A stretch of DNA of 42,525 nucleotides from Spirochaetales bacterium (GTDB lineage: Bacteria > Spirochaetota > Spirochaetia > DSM-2461): assembly GCA_028533045.1 (NCBI GenBank), contig JAQQAP010000035.1, positions 1-42,525 on the forward strand, given 5' to 3'. A model generated the notes under the pieces. It saw only the letters and a list, made by a program, of their open reading frames with translations. It was not told the origin of the DNA and searched no databases. The translations under genes and the position numbers were made by a program. Numbering within the stretch: position 1 is the stretch's first letter; each line of letters begins with the position of its first letter. Positions 32,814 to 40,126 of this stretch are shown here, piece by piece.

Positions 32814-33601
32814 GCGCGGCCGTAGTTGAAAAAAAGACAATAAACGAGGATAAAAACGTGAGCGAAAACATAATACAAATTCAAGATTTAAATAAATGGT
32901 ACGGAGAATTTCACGTACTGACCGATGTAAACCTGAACGTTGCCAAGGGGGAGAAGATCGTTATCTGTGGGCCCTCCGGTTCGGGAAAATCCACCCTTAT
33001 CCGATGTATTAATCGTCTGGAAAAGCACCAGAAGGGTGTAATTAACGTCATGGGTCATGAACTTACCGATGCTACCAAGGACGTCTCCCTCATTCGACGG
33101 GAAGTGGGAATGGTTTTCCAGAGTTTCAATCTCTTTCCCCATCTTACTATCCTGCAAAACCTGACTCTGGCTCCTATCTGGATTCGTAAGATGTCCCAGC
33201 GGGAAGCGGAAAAGATTGCCTGGAAGTACCTTAAGCGGGTTAATATTGCCGAACACGCTCTTAAGTTCCCCAGCCAGCTTTCCGGTGGTCAGCAGCAGCG
33301 AGCCGCTATTGCCCGATCTCTCTGTATGCAGCCGGAAATCATGCTTTTTGACGAACCTACCAGTGCCCTGGACCCGGAAATGGTTAACGAAGTACTGGAT
33401 GTTATGGTAACCTTGGCCGAAGAGGGGATGACCATGCTCTGTGTTACCCACGAAATGGGATTTGCCCGTCGTGTAGCGGACAAGGTTATCTTTATGGATG
33501 CCGGTAAAATTGTGGAAACCCAGGAGCCGGAGAAGTTCTTTACCGAACCGGAAAACGAACGAACCCGACAGTTCCTCAAGCAGATCCACGCAATTTCCTA
33601 G
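32810..33601 (+). CDS. aapP: General amino-acid ABC transporter, ATPase
   Basis: This cytoplasmic ATPase powers the importer. Walker A is [14 protein letters not shown] near residue 52, the signature motif is [15 protein letters not shown] near 160, Walker B is [14 protein letters not shown] near 182, and the switch His is in LCVTHEMGF. The start ATG overlaps the aapM stop. A GTG at 32858 with its own GAGGA site is an alternative that would remove 16 non-conserved residues. The LysE gene follows after 9 bp. Confidence 0.95.
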   Translation: MSAAVVEKKTINEDKNVSENIIQIQDLNKWYGEFHVLTDVNLNVAKGEKIVICGPSGSGKSTLIRCINRLEKHQKGVINVMGHELTDATKDVSLIRREVGMVFQSFNLFPHLTILQNLTLAPIWIRKMSQREAEKIAWKYLKRVNIAEHALKFPSQLSGGQQQRAAIARSLCMQPEIMLFDEPTSALDPEMVNEVLDVMVTLAEEGMTMLCVTHEMGFARRVADKVIFMDAGKIVETQEPEKFFTEPENERTRQFLKQIHAIS

Positions 33602-33610
33602 GAGGATCGT

Positions 33611-34228
33611 ATGACAGTAGCCGCAGCAGCCGGGTTTTCCCTGGCTATGACCGTATTAGCCGCATCACCGGGGCCCGGTGTGTTTGGTGTGGTAGGGCGT
33701 TCACTCTCATCGGGAGTCAGAAAAACCCTCTTTATGATTGGGGGGATAGTAACGGGAGATTTAATCTATCTTGTTTTTGCCATCTTCGGACTAACCTATG
33801 CGGCACAGAATATGGGGCGGCTATTTTACTTTATTCGCCTGGCCGGGGGGGCTTACTTGATCTATGTAGGTCTTAAAACGTTCTTTGCCAAGATTCCCGA
33901 GAATGGTGAGTTTGAAGAGAAAAAAGACGATCATCCCCTGTCTGTTTACCTGAGCGGGCTGTTGATTACCCTGTCCAATCCCAAGGTAATTCTATTTTAC
34001 TGTGGATTTCTTCCGGCTTTTACCAACCTGGAAAGCCTTAGCTTGCAGGAAGGGGGATTTATTGTGCTGGCGGTTATGACAATACTCAGCACTGTAATGT
34101 ATCTATACGCCCGTCTTGCCGCTTCTTTGGGAGGCTTGATTAAAACACCCCGTGGCGCACGAACGGTGAACCGGAGTGCCGGAGGAATTATGACAGCCGC
34201 CGGTGCTCTCATGGTATTTAAGCGCTAA
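33611..34228 (+). CDS. LysE/RhtB family amino-acid exporter
   Basis: The 205-residue membrane protein has the LysE/RhtB pattern: an N-terminal SPGPGVFGVVGRSLSSG motif near residue 18, LAGGAYLIYVGLKTF near 75 and SGLLITLSNPKVILFYCGFLP near 115, with about six helices. Such proteins export amino acids or related compounds when pools are high. It follows aapP by 9 bp with its own GGAGG site and ends at a terminator, so it probably belongs to the sigma-54 aap operon. Pairing an importer with an exporter would let the cell vent excess amino acid. Confidence 0.9.
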   Translation: MTVAAAAGFSLAMTVLAASPGPGVFGVVGRSLSSGVRKTLFMIGGIVTGDLIYLVFAIFGLTYAAQNMGRLFYFIRLAGGAYLIYVGLKTFFAKIPENGEFEEKKDDHPLSVYLSGLLITLSNPKVILFYCGFLPAFTNLESLSLQEGGFIVLAVMTILSTVMYLYARLAASLGGLIKTPRGARTVNRSAGGIMTAAGALMVFKR

Positions 34229-34261
34229 TTGATTCTATTAAAATTTAATTACATTTATGTT

Positions 34262-34316
34262 AACTCTCTGCAAGTAACTACTTTTTTGTAGGTATCGTGC
34301 AGAGAGTTTTCTTTTT
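34262..34316 (+). terminator. Intrinsic terminator of the aap-LysE operon
   Basis: AACTCTCTGCA (34262-34272) pairs perfectly with TGCAGAGAGTT (34298-34308), with a smaller CTAC/GTAG hairpin inside. TTTTCTTTTTT follows from 34307. Confidence 0.85.
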
Positions 34317-34404
34317 TGTATATTTGTAGATAAATGACCTATTTTATTTGTTAGAAAGGAATAATATTGTTTATTTTCTCCATTTAAAAATAAAAATTAC
34401 ATTA

Positions 34405-34419
34405 TGGTATAAAAATTGC
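34405..34419 (+). promoter_or_regulatory. Sigma-54 promoter of amt-glnK
   Basis: TGGTATAAAAATTGC has GG at 34406-34407 and GC at 34418-34419 with exactly ten bases between, as needed for sigma-54. The -24 box departs from TGGCAC at its last three bases, or partly so, but the -12 box is TTGCTT. Transcription would start near 34431, just before the AGGAGG ribosome site. Confidence 0.75.
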
Positions 34420-34445
34420 TTATCCAAGAGCAGGAGGATTACTTC

Positions 34446-35693
34446 ATGAGTATTGAGCAGTTGACGGTCGGCCTGGACACGGTCTGGGTTCTTTTGGCCG
34501 CCTTTCTTGTCTTTTTTATGCAGGCCGGTTTTGGTATGGTCGAAGCCGGTTTTATCAGAGCAAAAAACACAACTAACATTTTAACGAAAAACTTTCTGGA
34601 CTTCTGTATGGCATCCATCGGGTTTTTCTGTTTCGGATATGCCATTATGTTTGGTACGGGTAACGGCTTTATGGGTCTTACCGGATGGTTTATGAAAGGT
34701 GCCGAATCCGGTGCTGATGTTCCGGTTTATGCTTTCTGGCTCTTCCAGGCCGCTTTCTGCGGTGCTGCGGCTACTATTGTAGCCGGGGGAATGGCGGAAA
34801 GAATGAACTTCAAGGCCTATCTGGTCTATTCTTTTATCATTTCCGCTTTTATCTATCCCATCGTGGGACACTGGGGCTGGGGAGGCGGCTGGCTCTCTGA
34901 ATTGGGTTTTGCCGACTTTGCCGGTTCCGCCATTGTTCATACAACCGGTGGAGTAGCCGCTTTGGTGGGAACCATAATTCTTAAGCCCAGAACAGGTAAG
35001 TATCGTCCCGACGGATCTGTCCGAATGATCGCCGGACACAATATTCCCCTCGCTTCATTGGGGGTATTTATCCTCTGGTTCGGTTGGTACGGTTTTAACG
35101 CCGGTTCCACCTTAAGCGTGGGCGACGGCGAAGCGATCTCTTTAGTGGCCATGAATACGTCCCTTGCGGCCGCTGCCGGGGGTATCCTCGCCATGATCAC
35201 TGCCTGGATCAATACGGGTAAACCCGATCTCTCCATGGCGCTCAACGGCGCTTTGGCCGGTTTGGTAGCCGTAACAGCTCCCTGTGCCTTCATCAGCCCC
35301 GGTGCGGCCATTATCATCGGTTCCGTAGGGGGTGTACTGGTTGTATTGGTTACCTTACAGCTTGATAAAATGAAAATTGACGATCCGGTCGGTGCTTTCC
35401 CCGTACACGGAGTTAACGGTATCTGGGGAACCCTTTCCATCGGTCTTTTTGGACAGGAAGCTCTGGGCCTTTCTTCCGACGGCCTTCTTCTGGGCGGCGG
35501 CTGGTCTTCTCTTGGGGTTCAATTCCTGGGGGTCGCTTCAATCGCCCTGTTTGTCGCCCTTACCATGGGACTGGTATTTTTCATCCTCGATAAAACTTTG
35601 GGACTGCGCGTTTCCGTGGAAGAAGAGTACCGGGGACTGGATATTATCGAACACGGACTGGAATCCTACTCGGGTTTCCAGATAATAGAGTAG
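34446..35693 (+). CDS. amt: Ammonium transporter, Amt/MEP family
   Basis: This 415-residue protein forms a trimeric ammonium channel with 11 membrane helices. Family motifs include FFMQAGFGMVEAGFIRAKN near residue 24, IVGHWGWGGGWL near 140, the first pore His in SAIVHTTGGVAALVG near 163, WFGWYGFNAGS near 213 and the second pore His in GAFPVHGVNGIWGTL near 317. I place the start at ATG 34446, eight bases after AGGAGG. The frame is open further upstream, but that part overlaps the sigma-54 promoter. The glnK gene follows after 10 bp, a near-universal pairing in which P-II blocks the channel. Confidence 0.96.
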   Translation: MSIEQLTVGLDTVWVLLAAFLVFFMQAGFGMVEAGFIRAKNTTNILTKNFLDFCMASIGFFCFGYAIMFGTGNGFMGLTGWFMKGAESGADVPVYAFWLFQAAFCGAAATIVAGGMAERMNFKAYLVYSFIISAFIYPIVGHWGWGGGWLSELGFADFAGSAIVHTTGGVAALVGTIILKPRTGKYRPDGSVRMIAGHNIPLASLGVFILWFGWYGFNAGSTLSVGDGEAISLVAMNTSLAAAAGGILAMITAWINTGKPDLSMALNGALAGLVAVTAPCAFISPGAAIIIGSVGGVLVVLVTLQLDKMKIDDPVGAFPVHGVNGIWGTLSIGLFGQEALGLSSDGLLLGGGWSSLGVQFLGVASIALFVALTMGLVFFILDKTLGLRVSVEEEYRGLDIIEHGLESYSGFQIIE

Positions 35694-35703
35694 GAGGAAA
35701 AAG

Positions 35704-36045
35704 GTGTTTTTAGTAACAGCAATGATTCAGCCCAATAAATTTGAGGACGTAAAAAAAGCCCTTTTTGAGGCCGAAATAACCAAAATGACAGTATCCTCCG
35801 TAAAAGGCTGCGGCCAGCAGATGGGATACGAAGAAACCTTTCGCGGTGTCGCCCAGGAGATTAACCTTCTGACGAAGATCCGCCTGGACATCGCCGTGAC
35901 CGAGCCTTATGTGGATAAAACCATCGACGCCATCGTAAAGGCCGCCCATACCGATACGATTGGCGACGGTAAAATCTTTGTCACCGAACTCAAAGAGTGC
36001 GTTCGCATTCGAACCGGTGAGAGAGGCGAAAAGGCCGTTGGATAA
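35704..36045 (+). CDS. glnK: P-II nitrogen regulatory protein, GlnK type, lacking the T-loop Tyr
   Basis: P-II trimers sense 2-oxoglutarate and ATP/ADP and plug the Amt channel. The 113-residue chain aligns without gaps to GlnB through VKGCGQQMGYEETFRG and KIRLDIAV and ends with IGDGKIFV and VRIRTGE. The T-loop residue equal to E. coli Tyr51, the uridylylation site, is Phe46 here (TFRG instead of LYRG). Regulation must therefore rely on ligands alone or on another site. The start is GTG 35704 after AGGAGG. It shares the amt sigma-54 promoter. Confidence 0.94.
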   Translation: MFLVTAMIQPNKFEDVKKALFEAEITKMTVSSVKGCGQQMGYEETFRGVAQEINLLTKIRLDIAVTEPYVDKTIDAIVKAAHTDTIGDGKIFVTELKECVRIRTGERGEKAVG

Positions 36046-36057
36046 ATTACAGGCCGC

Positions 36058-36459
36058 CTAGGCGGTCAGATCCAGGTTTGCCTTGACGTATCTCTGAAGA
36101 CGGTCGCACACATCCAACATGGGGGGAATATCCTTCCGCGTTACCGGATCGGGGCGGAAAATCTCTAGGGAACAGAAAGAGGCCTGGAACTTATCCAGCC
36201 CAACAATCTCCTCTTCCAGATCGGAAGGAAGGGGAGACACTTCATTCATACTGTTTACAAGATTCTGAAAACCGCTCCCTTCGGGCATCATAGAGTTTTT
36301 CATCAGGAATCCCATGCTCATCTTTTCAATAGCCATAGCCGCCAGGTTAAAAAGGGCGTCCGTATTGAATTTCTCCGGTTTATCAAATCCGCCCTTGGCG
36401 CAGCGGTAAAATTCATCTCCGTGTTCCAGATACATTTCCCATTCGTCTAATCCGTACAT
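36058..36459 (-). CDS. Hypothetical helical protein
   Basis: The 133-residue product has a clear ribosome site (GAGGAGA) before ATG 36459. It is predicted all-helical, with FYRCAKGGFDKPEKFNTDALFNLAAMAIEKMSMGFL near the N-terminus. This resembles the A-x3-EK pattern of HEPN-like domains, but I cannot confirm a family. It is soluble with Cys residues at 20, 95 and 116 or so. It converges on glnK with 12 bp between stops; a perfect palindrome CCGCCTAGGCGG (36054-36065) spans its stop codon. Context gives no firm role. Confidence 0.6.
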   Translation of the reverse strand: MYGLDEWEMYLEHGDEFYRCAKGGFDKPEKFNTDALFNLAAMAIEKMSMGFLMKNSMMPEGSGFQNLVNSMNEVSPLPSDLEEEIVGLDKFQASFCSLEIFRPDPVTRKDIPPMLDVCDRLQRYVKANLDLTA

Positions 36460-36475
36460 TTTTCTATCTCCTCTT

Positions 36476-36575
36476 ATGGGGGAAGCCGACCGCTTTGCGG
36501 CCGGCCGGGCTATCCAGGGCTCCCCTGTCGGTCCGGCCGCTGTTACCAGCGTCCCCTGCGGGCCCTTCCTATCCC
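36476..36575 (+). repeat. GC-rich intergenic element, copy B of a candidate dispersed repeat
   Basis: The 294-bp gap between the hypothetical gene and bpt begins with this GC-rich block. It shares five short blocks in order with 25598-25745 read on the minus strand: CGGGCTATCC, CCGGC, GTCCC, GCGGGCCC and ATCCCT. A CCGACCGC/GCGGCCGG hairpin lies at its start, as in copy A. An open frame across it has no ribosome site. The rest of the gap holds a promoter and leader. Confidence 0.4.
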
Positions 36576-36632
36576 TTTCCCATATGCTTACTTATATTGC
36601 AAGTTCCATGCCGGAAGGGAATATCCCCCCCT

Positions 36633-36662
36633 TTGACATAAAAAATCCCTGTTCCCTACAAT
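36633..36662 (+). promoter_or_regulatory. Strong sigma-70-type promoter upstream of bpt
   Basis: A perfect TTGACA (36633-36638), an 18-bp spacer and TACAAT (36657-36662) face bpt. Transcription from about 36669 gives an 85-nt leader in which AGGCTGA (36668-36674) can pair with TCAGCCT (36705-36711). A TATCAT 6 bp before ATG 36754 could be a second, leaderless start, but it has no good -35. Confidence 0.65.
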
Positions 36663-36753
36663 TATGTAGGCTGAATTCGCAGGTAACTACTTGAGAGAAA
36701 AAAATCAGCCTCCCTAGGGGACATTGAATAGGTGCTTATGCTATCATCATCCC

Positions 36754-37443
36754 ATGATTATGCTTCAGGATATTCGTACTTCCCCTCCCGTGGCCTGCCC
36801 CTATCTGGAAGGGCGCACCTTTGTACAGGAGTACTTTTTTGCCCATCAGCTGGACGAGAATGAGTTCGATTATTATCTAACTCGAGGGTGGCGCCGTTTT
36901 GGAACCTATTTCTTTCGCCCCAGTTGTCCCGGTTGCCGCGCCTGTGTTCCCATACGCATTAACGGAGCCGAGCTTACCCTCTCATCGAGTCAGAAGAAGG
37001 TTGTCAAAAAGAACGGGGAGACCGAAGTGAGATTAAGACCTCTGGAATATTCGGAGAAGCTTTTTGATATCTATCAAAGCCACTCACGCCGTTTTGACGA
37101 AGAAGAACGGGATAGTAATGACTTTAGGGAAACCTATTTCCAGCGTGCCGTTCCCGCTTTCCAAACCGAGTATTACCGGGGAGGGGAGATGGTGGCCTTT
37201 GGTTTTGTCGATGTGGGGCATAGCGGGCTAAGCAGTGTGTATTACTCCTATGATACGAACTATTCCGATTTAAGCCTGGGTACTTACAGTGTTATAAGGG
37301 AAACTCAACTTACCGTTGAAGCCGGTTTGGAGTGGTATTATCTGGGATATTATATTGCCGAGTGTTCCCGTATGGCCTATAAGGGGCGGTTTTTCCCCCG
37401 GCAGTTATACAATTGGGAGAAGGAGAGATGGGAAGATGGATAG
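36754..37443 (+). CDS. bpt: Aspartate/glutamate leucyltransferase (Bpt), arginyltransferase family
   Basis: This enzyme adds leucine (or arginine in related forms) from aminoacyl-tRNA to the N-terminus of proteins starting with Asp or Glu, marking them for ClpS/ClpAP degradation. The N-terminal domain has CPYLEGRTFVQEYFF and the cysteine motif RPSCPGCRACVPIRI. The C-terminal domain shows VAFGFVDVGHSGLSSVYYSYD, then LGTYSVIRE and YYLGYYIAECSRMAYKGRF. These are all family hallmarks, and 229 residues is a normal length. The start is ATG 36754 or 36760; an upstream TTG lacks support. No ribosome site is visible. The arfB start lies within its last codons. Confidence 0.92.
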   Translation: MIMLQDIRTSPPVACPYLEGRTFVQEYFFAHQLDENEFDYYLTRGWRRFGTYFFRPSCPGCRACVPIRINGAELTLSSSQKKVVKKNGETEVRLRPLEYSEKLFDIYQSHSRRFDEEERDSNDFRETYFQRAVPAFQTEYYRGGEMVAFGFVDVGHSGLSSVYYSYDTNYSDLSLGTYSVIRETQLTVEAGLEWYYLGYYIAECSRMAYKGRFFPRQLYNWEKERWEDG

Positions 37444-37858
37444 GGACAAATTAAAAGAGAGTCTGGAAGGGGAGGTGAAATTTACTTTTTCCCGTTCCGG
37501 TGGTCCGGGAGGTCAGAACGTTAATAAGGTAAATACAAAGGTTACCGCCGTAGTTTCCCTTGAAGTTCTTGAGGGGCTTTCCTCAGAAGAGAAAGCCCGT
37601 GTCCTCTCTAAATTAAGCGGGCGCATCAACAGTAGGGGAGAACTTTTTATTCAAGTGGAAGATGAGAGAAGCCAAATGAAGAACCGCGCCCTGGCGGTGG
37701 AGAGATTGTTCAGCCTTATTTGCGCAGCCGTTCGCATACCCAAAAAGCGGCGACCCACCAAACCGGGTAGGGCAGCCCGGGAAAAAAGACTCAATGCCAA
37801 ACGAAAGCAAAAAGAGAAAAAAGAGTCACGCCGGGCCCCCCGGAATTATGGGGATTGA
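37436..37858 (+). CDS. arfB: Alternative ribosome-rescue factor ArfB (peptidyl-tRNA hydrolase, YaeJ family)
   Basis: ArfB frees ribosomes stalled on messages without a stop codon by hydrolysing peptidyl-tRNA. The catalytic GGQ loop is [19 protein letters not shown] near residue 25, and the C-terminal tail is highly basic ([20 protein letters not shown] and beyond), as needed to enter the mRNA channel. At 140 residues with no release-factor codon-recognition domain, it is ArfB and not RF1/RF2. ATG 37436 follows GGAGAG and overlaps bpt by 8 bp. Its 3' end overlaps the convergent chemoreceptor gene by 13 bp. Confidence 0.94.
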   Translation: MDRDKLKESLEGEVKFTFSRSGGPGGQNVNKVNTKVTAVVSLEVLEGLSSEEKARVLSKLSGRINSRGELFIQVEDERSQMKNRALAVERLFSLICAAVRIPKKRRPTKPGRAAREKRLNAKRKQKEKKESRRAPRNYGD

Positions 37859-40005
37859 AGTTCCTCCGGTATAAACTCCTGTTCGGGGAGAACAGAAGGG
37901 CTGTCTTTATCGGTCTTGTACTGGGCCGCTTCAACACGTACCACTTCAATACTGGCCCTGTTTTTTTGAGAAAGGTCAGTCACAGCTTCAACGGAACGGT
38001 TTATTTCATTCATTCCGCTCTCTATTTCTTGCATTGCCTGGGCTACTTCGTGGGAGATCTGAGTCAGCCGTTCCACCGATTCAAGGATAATTCGATTTCC
38101 TTCGGTCATCTCCCCCGAGCCGGACTTAACTTCCCGTCCCACATTTTTTATCTGTTCCAAAGAGTGGAGGACTTCCGAACTACCCGAGACCTGTTCTTCC
38201 ATGGAGGCCCGGATCTCATTGGTTATCCGGCTCATCCCCTGGATATTTTCAAGCACTTCCTCAAAGGAATTATTAGATATCCGAGACTCTTCCACCACAT
38301 CGGAAATGCTTTCACCAATATCGCTAATCGTTTCACGTACTTTGCCGGATTGCATGGTGGACTGCTCGGCCAATTTCCTGATTTCATCGGCCACGACGGA
38401 AAATCCCCGTCCCGCTTCGCCGGCATGGGCCGCTTCGATGGCTGCGTTCATGGCCAGAAGGTTTGTACGGGCGGCAATGCCGGAAATCAGGGCATTAGCT
38501 TCTTCCAGGTTATGGGATTTTTCCAGAATATTCTGTACCCGGGCGGATACTTCTCTCAAATTATTCCGTCCGGCAAGGGAGGAGCTTTCCAGTGTTTCCA
38601 TCAGTTTTTCCGCATTTCCCGTAGAGTCGGAAACATTTTTAAACTGGGCCACCATCTCTTCCACTGCAGCGGAGCCCTGCTCTATATTTTCATTTTGAAT
38701 TTCAATGTTTCTGTCCAGAGCTTCGATATTTCGTGAAATCTCTTCTACGGTCGTTACCGTAGAGGTCACACTTTTTTCTTGATTTTCTATCTGTCCCAAA
38801 GAACTTTCCACATTGGTTTTAATTTGATAAACCGCCGCCGCCGTCTCTTCCATATTAGAGGATAGTTCATTCCCCACATCTTCCAGGTCTTCCAGGCTGT
38901 CTCCCAGTTTACAAAAAAATCCGCTTAAGGAATCAATGAAACTGTTAAGGTAGCCCGACATCTCTGCTATTTCATCCCGTCCTTGTAAAAGGCCATGCTC
39001 TCGCAAATCTCCCCGGGAGGCTTTAATTATCAAACCTTCCAGTTTTCCAATTTTCCCTATAAGGTTCATCCGGGTGAACAACAGAACAATCAGTCCCACA
39101 AGAAGGAGAAGGGCTGTGCTGGTCGCAATGAGAATCCATTCCAGTACCCGGGAAGCACGATAGGCTTCCTTTTCTGATATGGAAAGACCCACAGTCCAGC
39201 GTATTCTGTCAATTTTAATAAATATTCCCATTCTTTTTTCATTGTTATAGGTGTAATTATGGGTTTCTACGGACTCTTTACTTTTTATGACCCCATTTAG
39301 TGAAGGGATAAGATCAGAGGCCTTTTGAAAAACAAAATCTCCGTTGGGATGGACAATAAACTGACCCTTCATATCCAAAACAAAGGGATATCCCGTTTCT
39401 CCCACCGATTTGCTCAATATTTGTTCCTGACCAAAAAGGTCCAGATTCAGAGAAACCCCAAGAAGACCGTAATTCGTACCGTCCTTTACCAGGGTGACTC
39501 CGTGTACTATCGTATGATTTCCCGTTGCTTTGGACACAATTGTCGTGGGTGTGGTATAGGTTGTTTCAAAGCCGTCAACAAGGGCCATAAAGTAATCCCT
39601 GCCGGAAATATCAGCACCAAGGACCGAGTCGTCATTGGAAAAGGTAATTATTCCCTCTCCATCGCAGATAAAAACCGATTCAAAGAGGGGGTTTGAGAAG
39701 CTTATGGTTTCTATGATATTTTCAATAGCCCAATGATCCGGTTCTGCCTGACTGAAAATATAGGCAAGTGACTTGGAGTATCCCTGGAGAATTTGTTCAT
39801 TGCTTTCAATCTCCTTTTCAACCAAATCATGGATAGATTGGGCTATAGCGAGAAAGTTATCCCTTTGGTTCTTATCTATTTCCTTTTCCGTGATAGCTGT
39901 GACAAAAACATTCTGAAAAATCAAGGCTATCGCCAAAACGCCCCAAATAAGAAGAATGAGCGGTGTGGCAAAGGAAATCTTTCGTTTGTGATTCTGGTCC
40001 CTCAT
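37846..40005 (-). CDS. Methyl-accepting chemotaxis protein (dCache receptor 1)
   Basis: This 719-residue receptor has a first membrane helix at about 14-36, a periplasmic dCache-like sensor at about 40-290 ([32 protein letters not shown]), a second helix near 290-312, a HAMP segment, and a cytoplasmic signalling domain. The tip [41 protein letters not shown] near residue 518 contacts CheA/CheW. His replaces the common Arg in IEAAHAG. GGGAGG precedes ATG. No pentapeptide for CheR binding is visible at the C-terminus. It forms a tandem pair with the next receptor (122-bp gap) and probably arose by duplication. The Cache ligand is unknown. Confidence 0.94.
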   Translation of the reverse strand: MRDQNHKRKISFATPLILLIWGVLAIALIFQNVFVTAITEKEIDKNQRDNFLAIAQSIHDLVEKEIESNEQILQGYSKSLAYIFSQAEPDHWAIENIIETISFSNPLFESVFICDGEGIITFSNDDSVLGADISGRDYFMALVDGFETTYTTPTTIVSKATGNHTIVHGVTLVKDGTNYGLLGVSLNLDLFGQEQILSKSVGETGYPFVLDMKGQFIVHPNGDFVFQKASDLIPSLNGVIKSKESVETHNYTYNNEKRMGIFIKIDRIRWTVGLSISEKEAYRASRVLEWILIATSTALLLLVGLIVLLFTRMNLIGKIGKLEGLIIKASRGDLREHGLLQGRDEIAEMSGYLNSFIDSLSGFFCKLGDSLEDLEDVGNELSSNMEETAAAVYQIKTNVESSLGQIENQEKSVTSTVTTVEEISRNIEALDRNIEIQNENIEQGSAAVEEMVAQFKNVSDSTGNAEKLMETLESSSLAGRNNLREVSARVQNILEKSHNLEEANALISGIAARTNLLAMNAAIEAAHAGEAGRGFSVVADEIRKLAEQSTMQSGKVRETISDIGESISDVVEESRISNNSFEEVLENIQGMSRITNEIRASMEEQVSGSSEVLHSLEQIKNVGREVKSGSGEMTEGNRIILESVERLTQISHEVAQAMQEIESGMNEINRSVEAVTDLSQKNRASIEVVRVEAAQYKTDKDSPSVLPEQEFIPEELQSP

Positions 40006-40126
40006 TTGCTATCCTCCCGGATAATTGTTTGTCGGAGTTTAATTAAAGTGTAGTTTTCCCAGAGGGATAAAACAAGGGAGAGGTGAAATCTTTATCAGAG
40101 AAAAGTATTATTCGGAATCGGGATTT

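Noticed and set aside
36054..36065. Palindrome CCGCCTAGGCGG as a bidirectional terminator between glnK and the hypothetical gene
   Set aside because: There is no loop and no T run on either side, so it is not a convincing terminator.
37855..38736. 293-codon frame antisense to receptor 1
   Set aside because: It mirrors the receptor signalling domain and has no ribosome site or family match.
40006..40126. Flagellar sigma-28 promoter for the receptors
   Set aside because: TAAA and CCGAATAA-like boxes are present upstream of receptor 1, but their spacing (10 bp) is wrong for sigma-28 (about 15).
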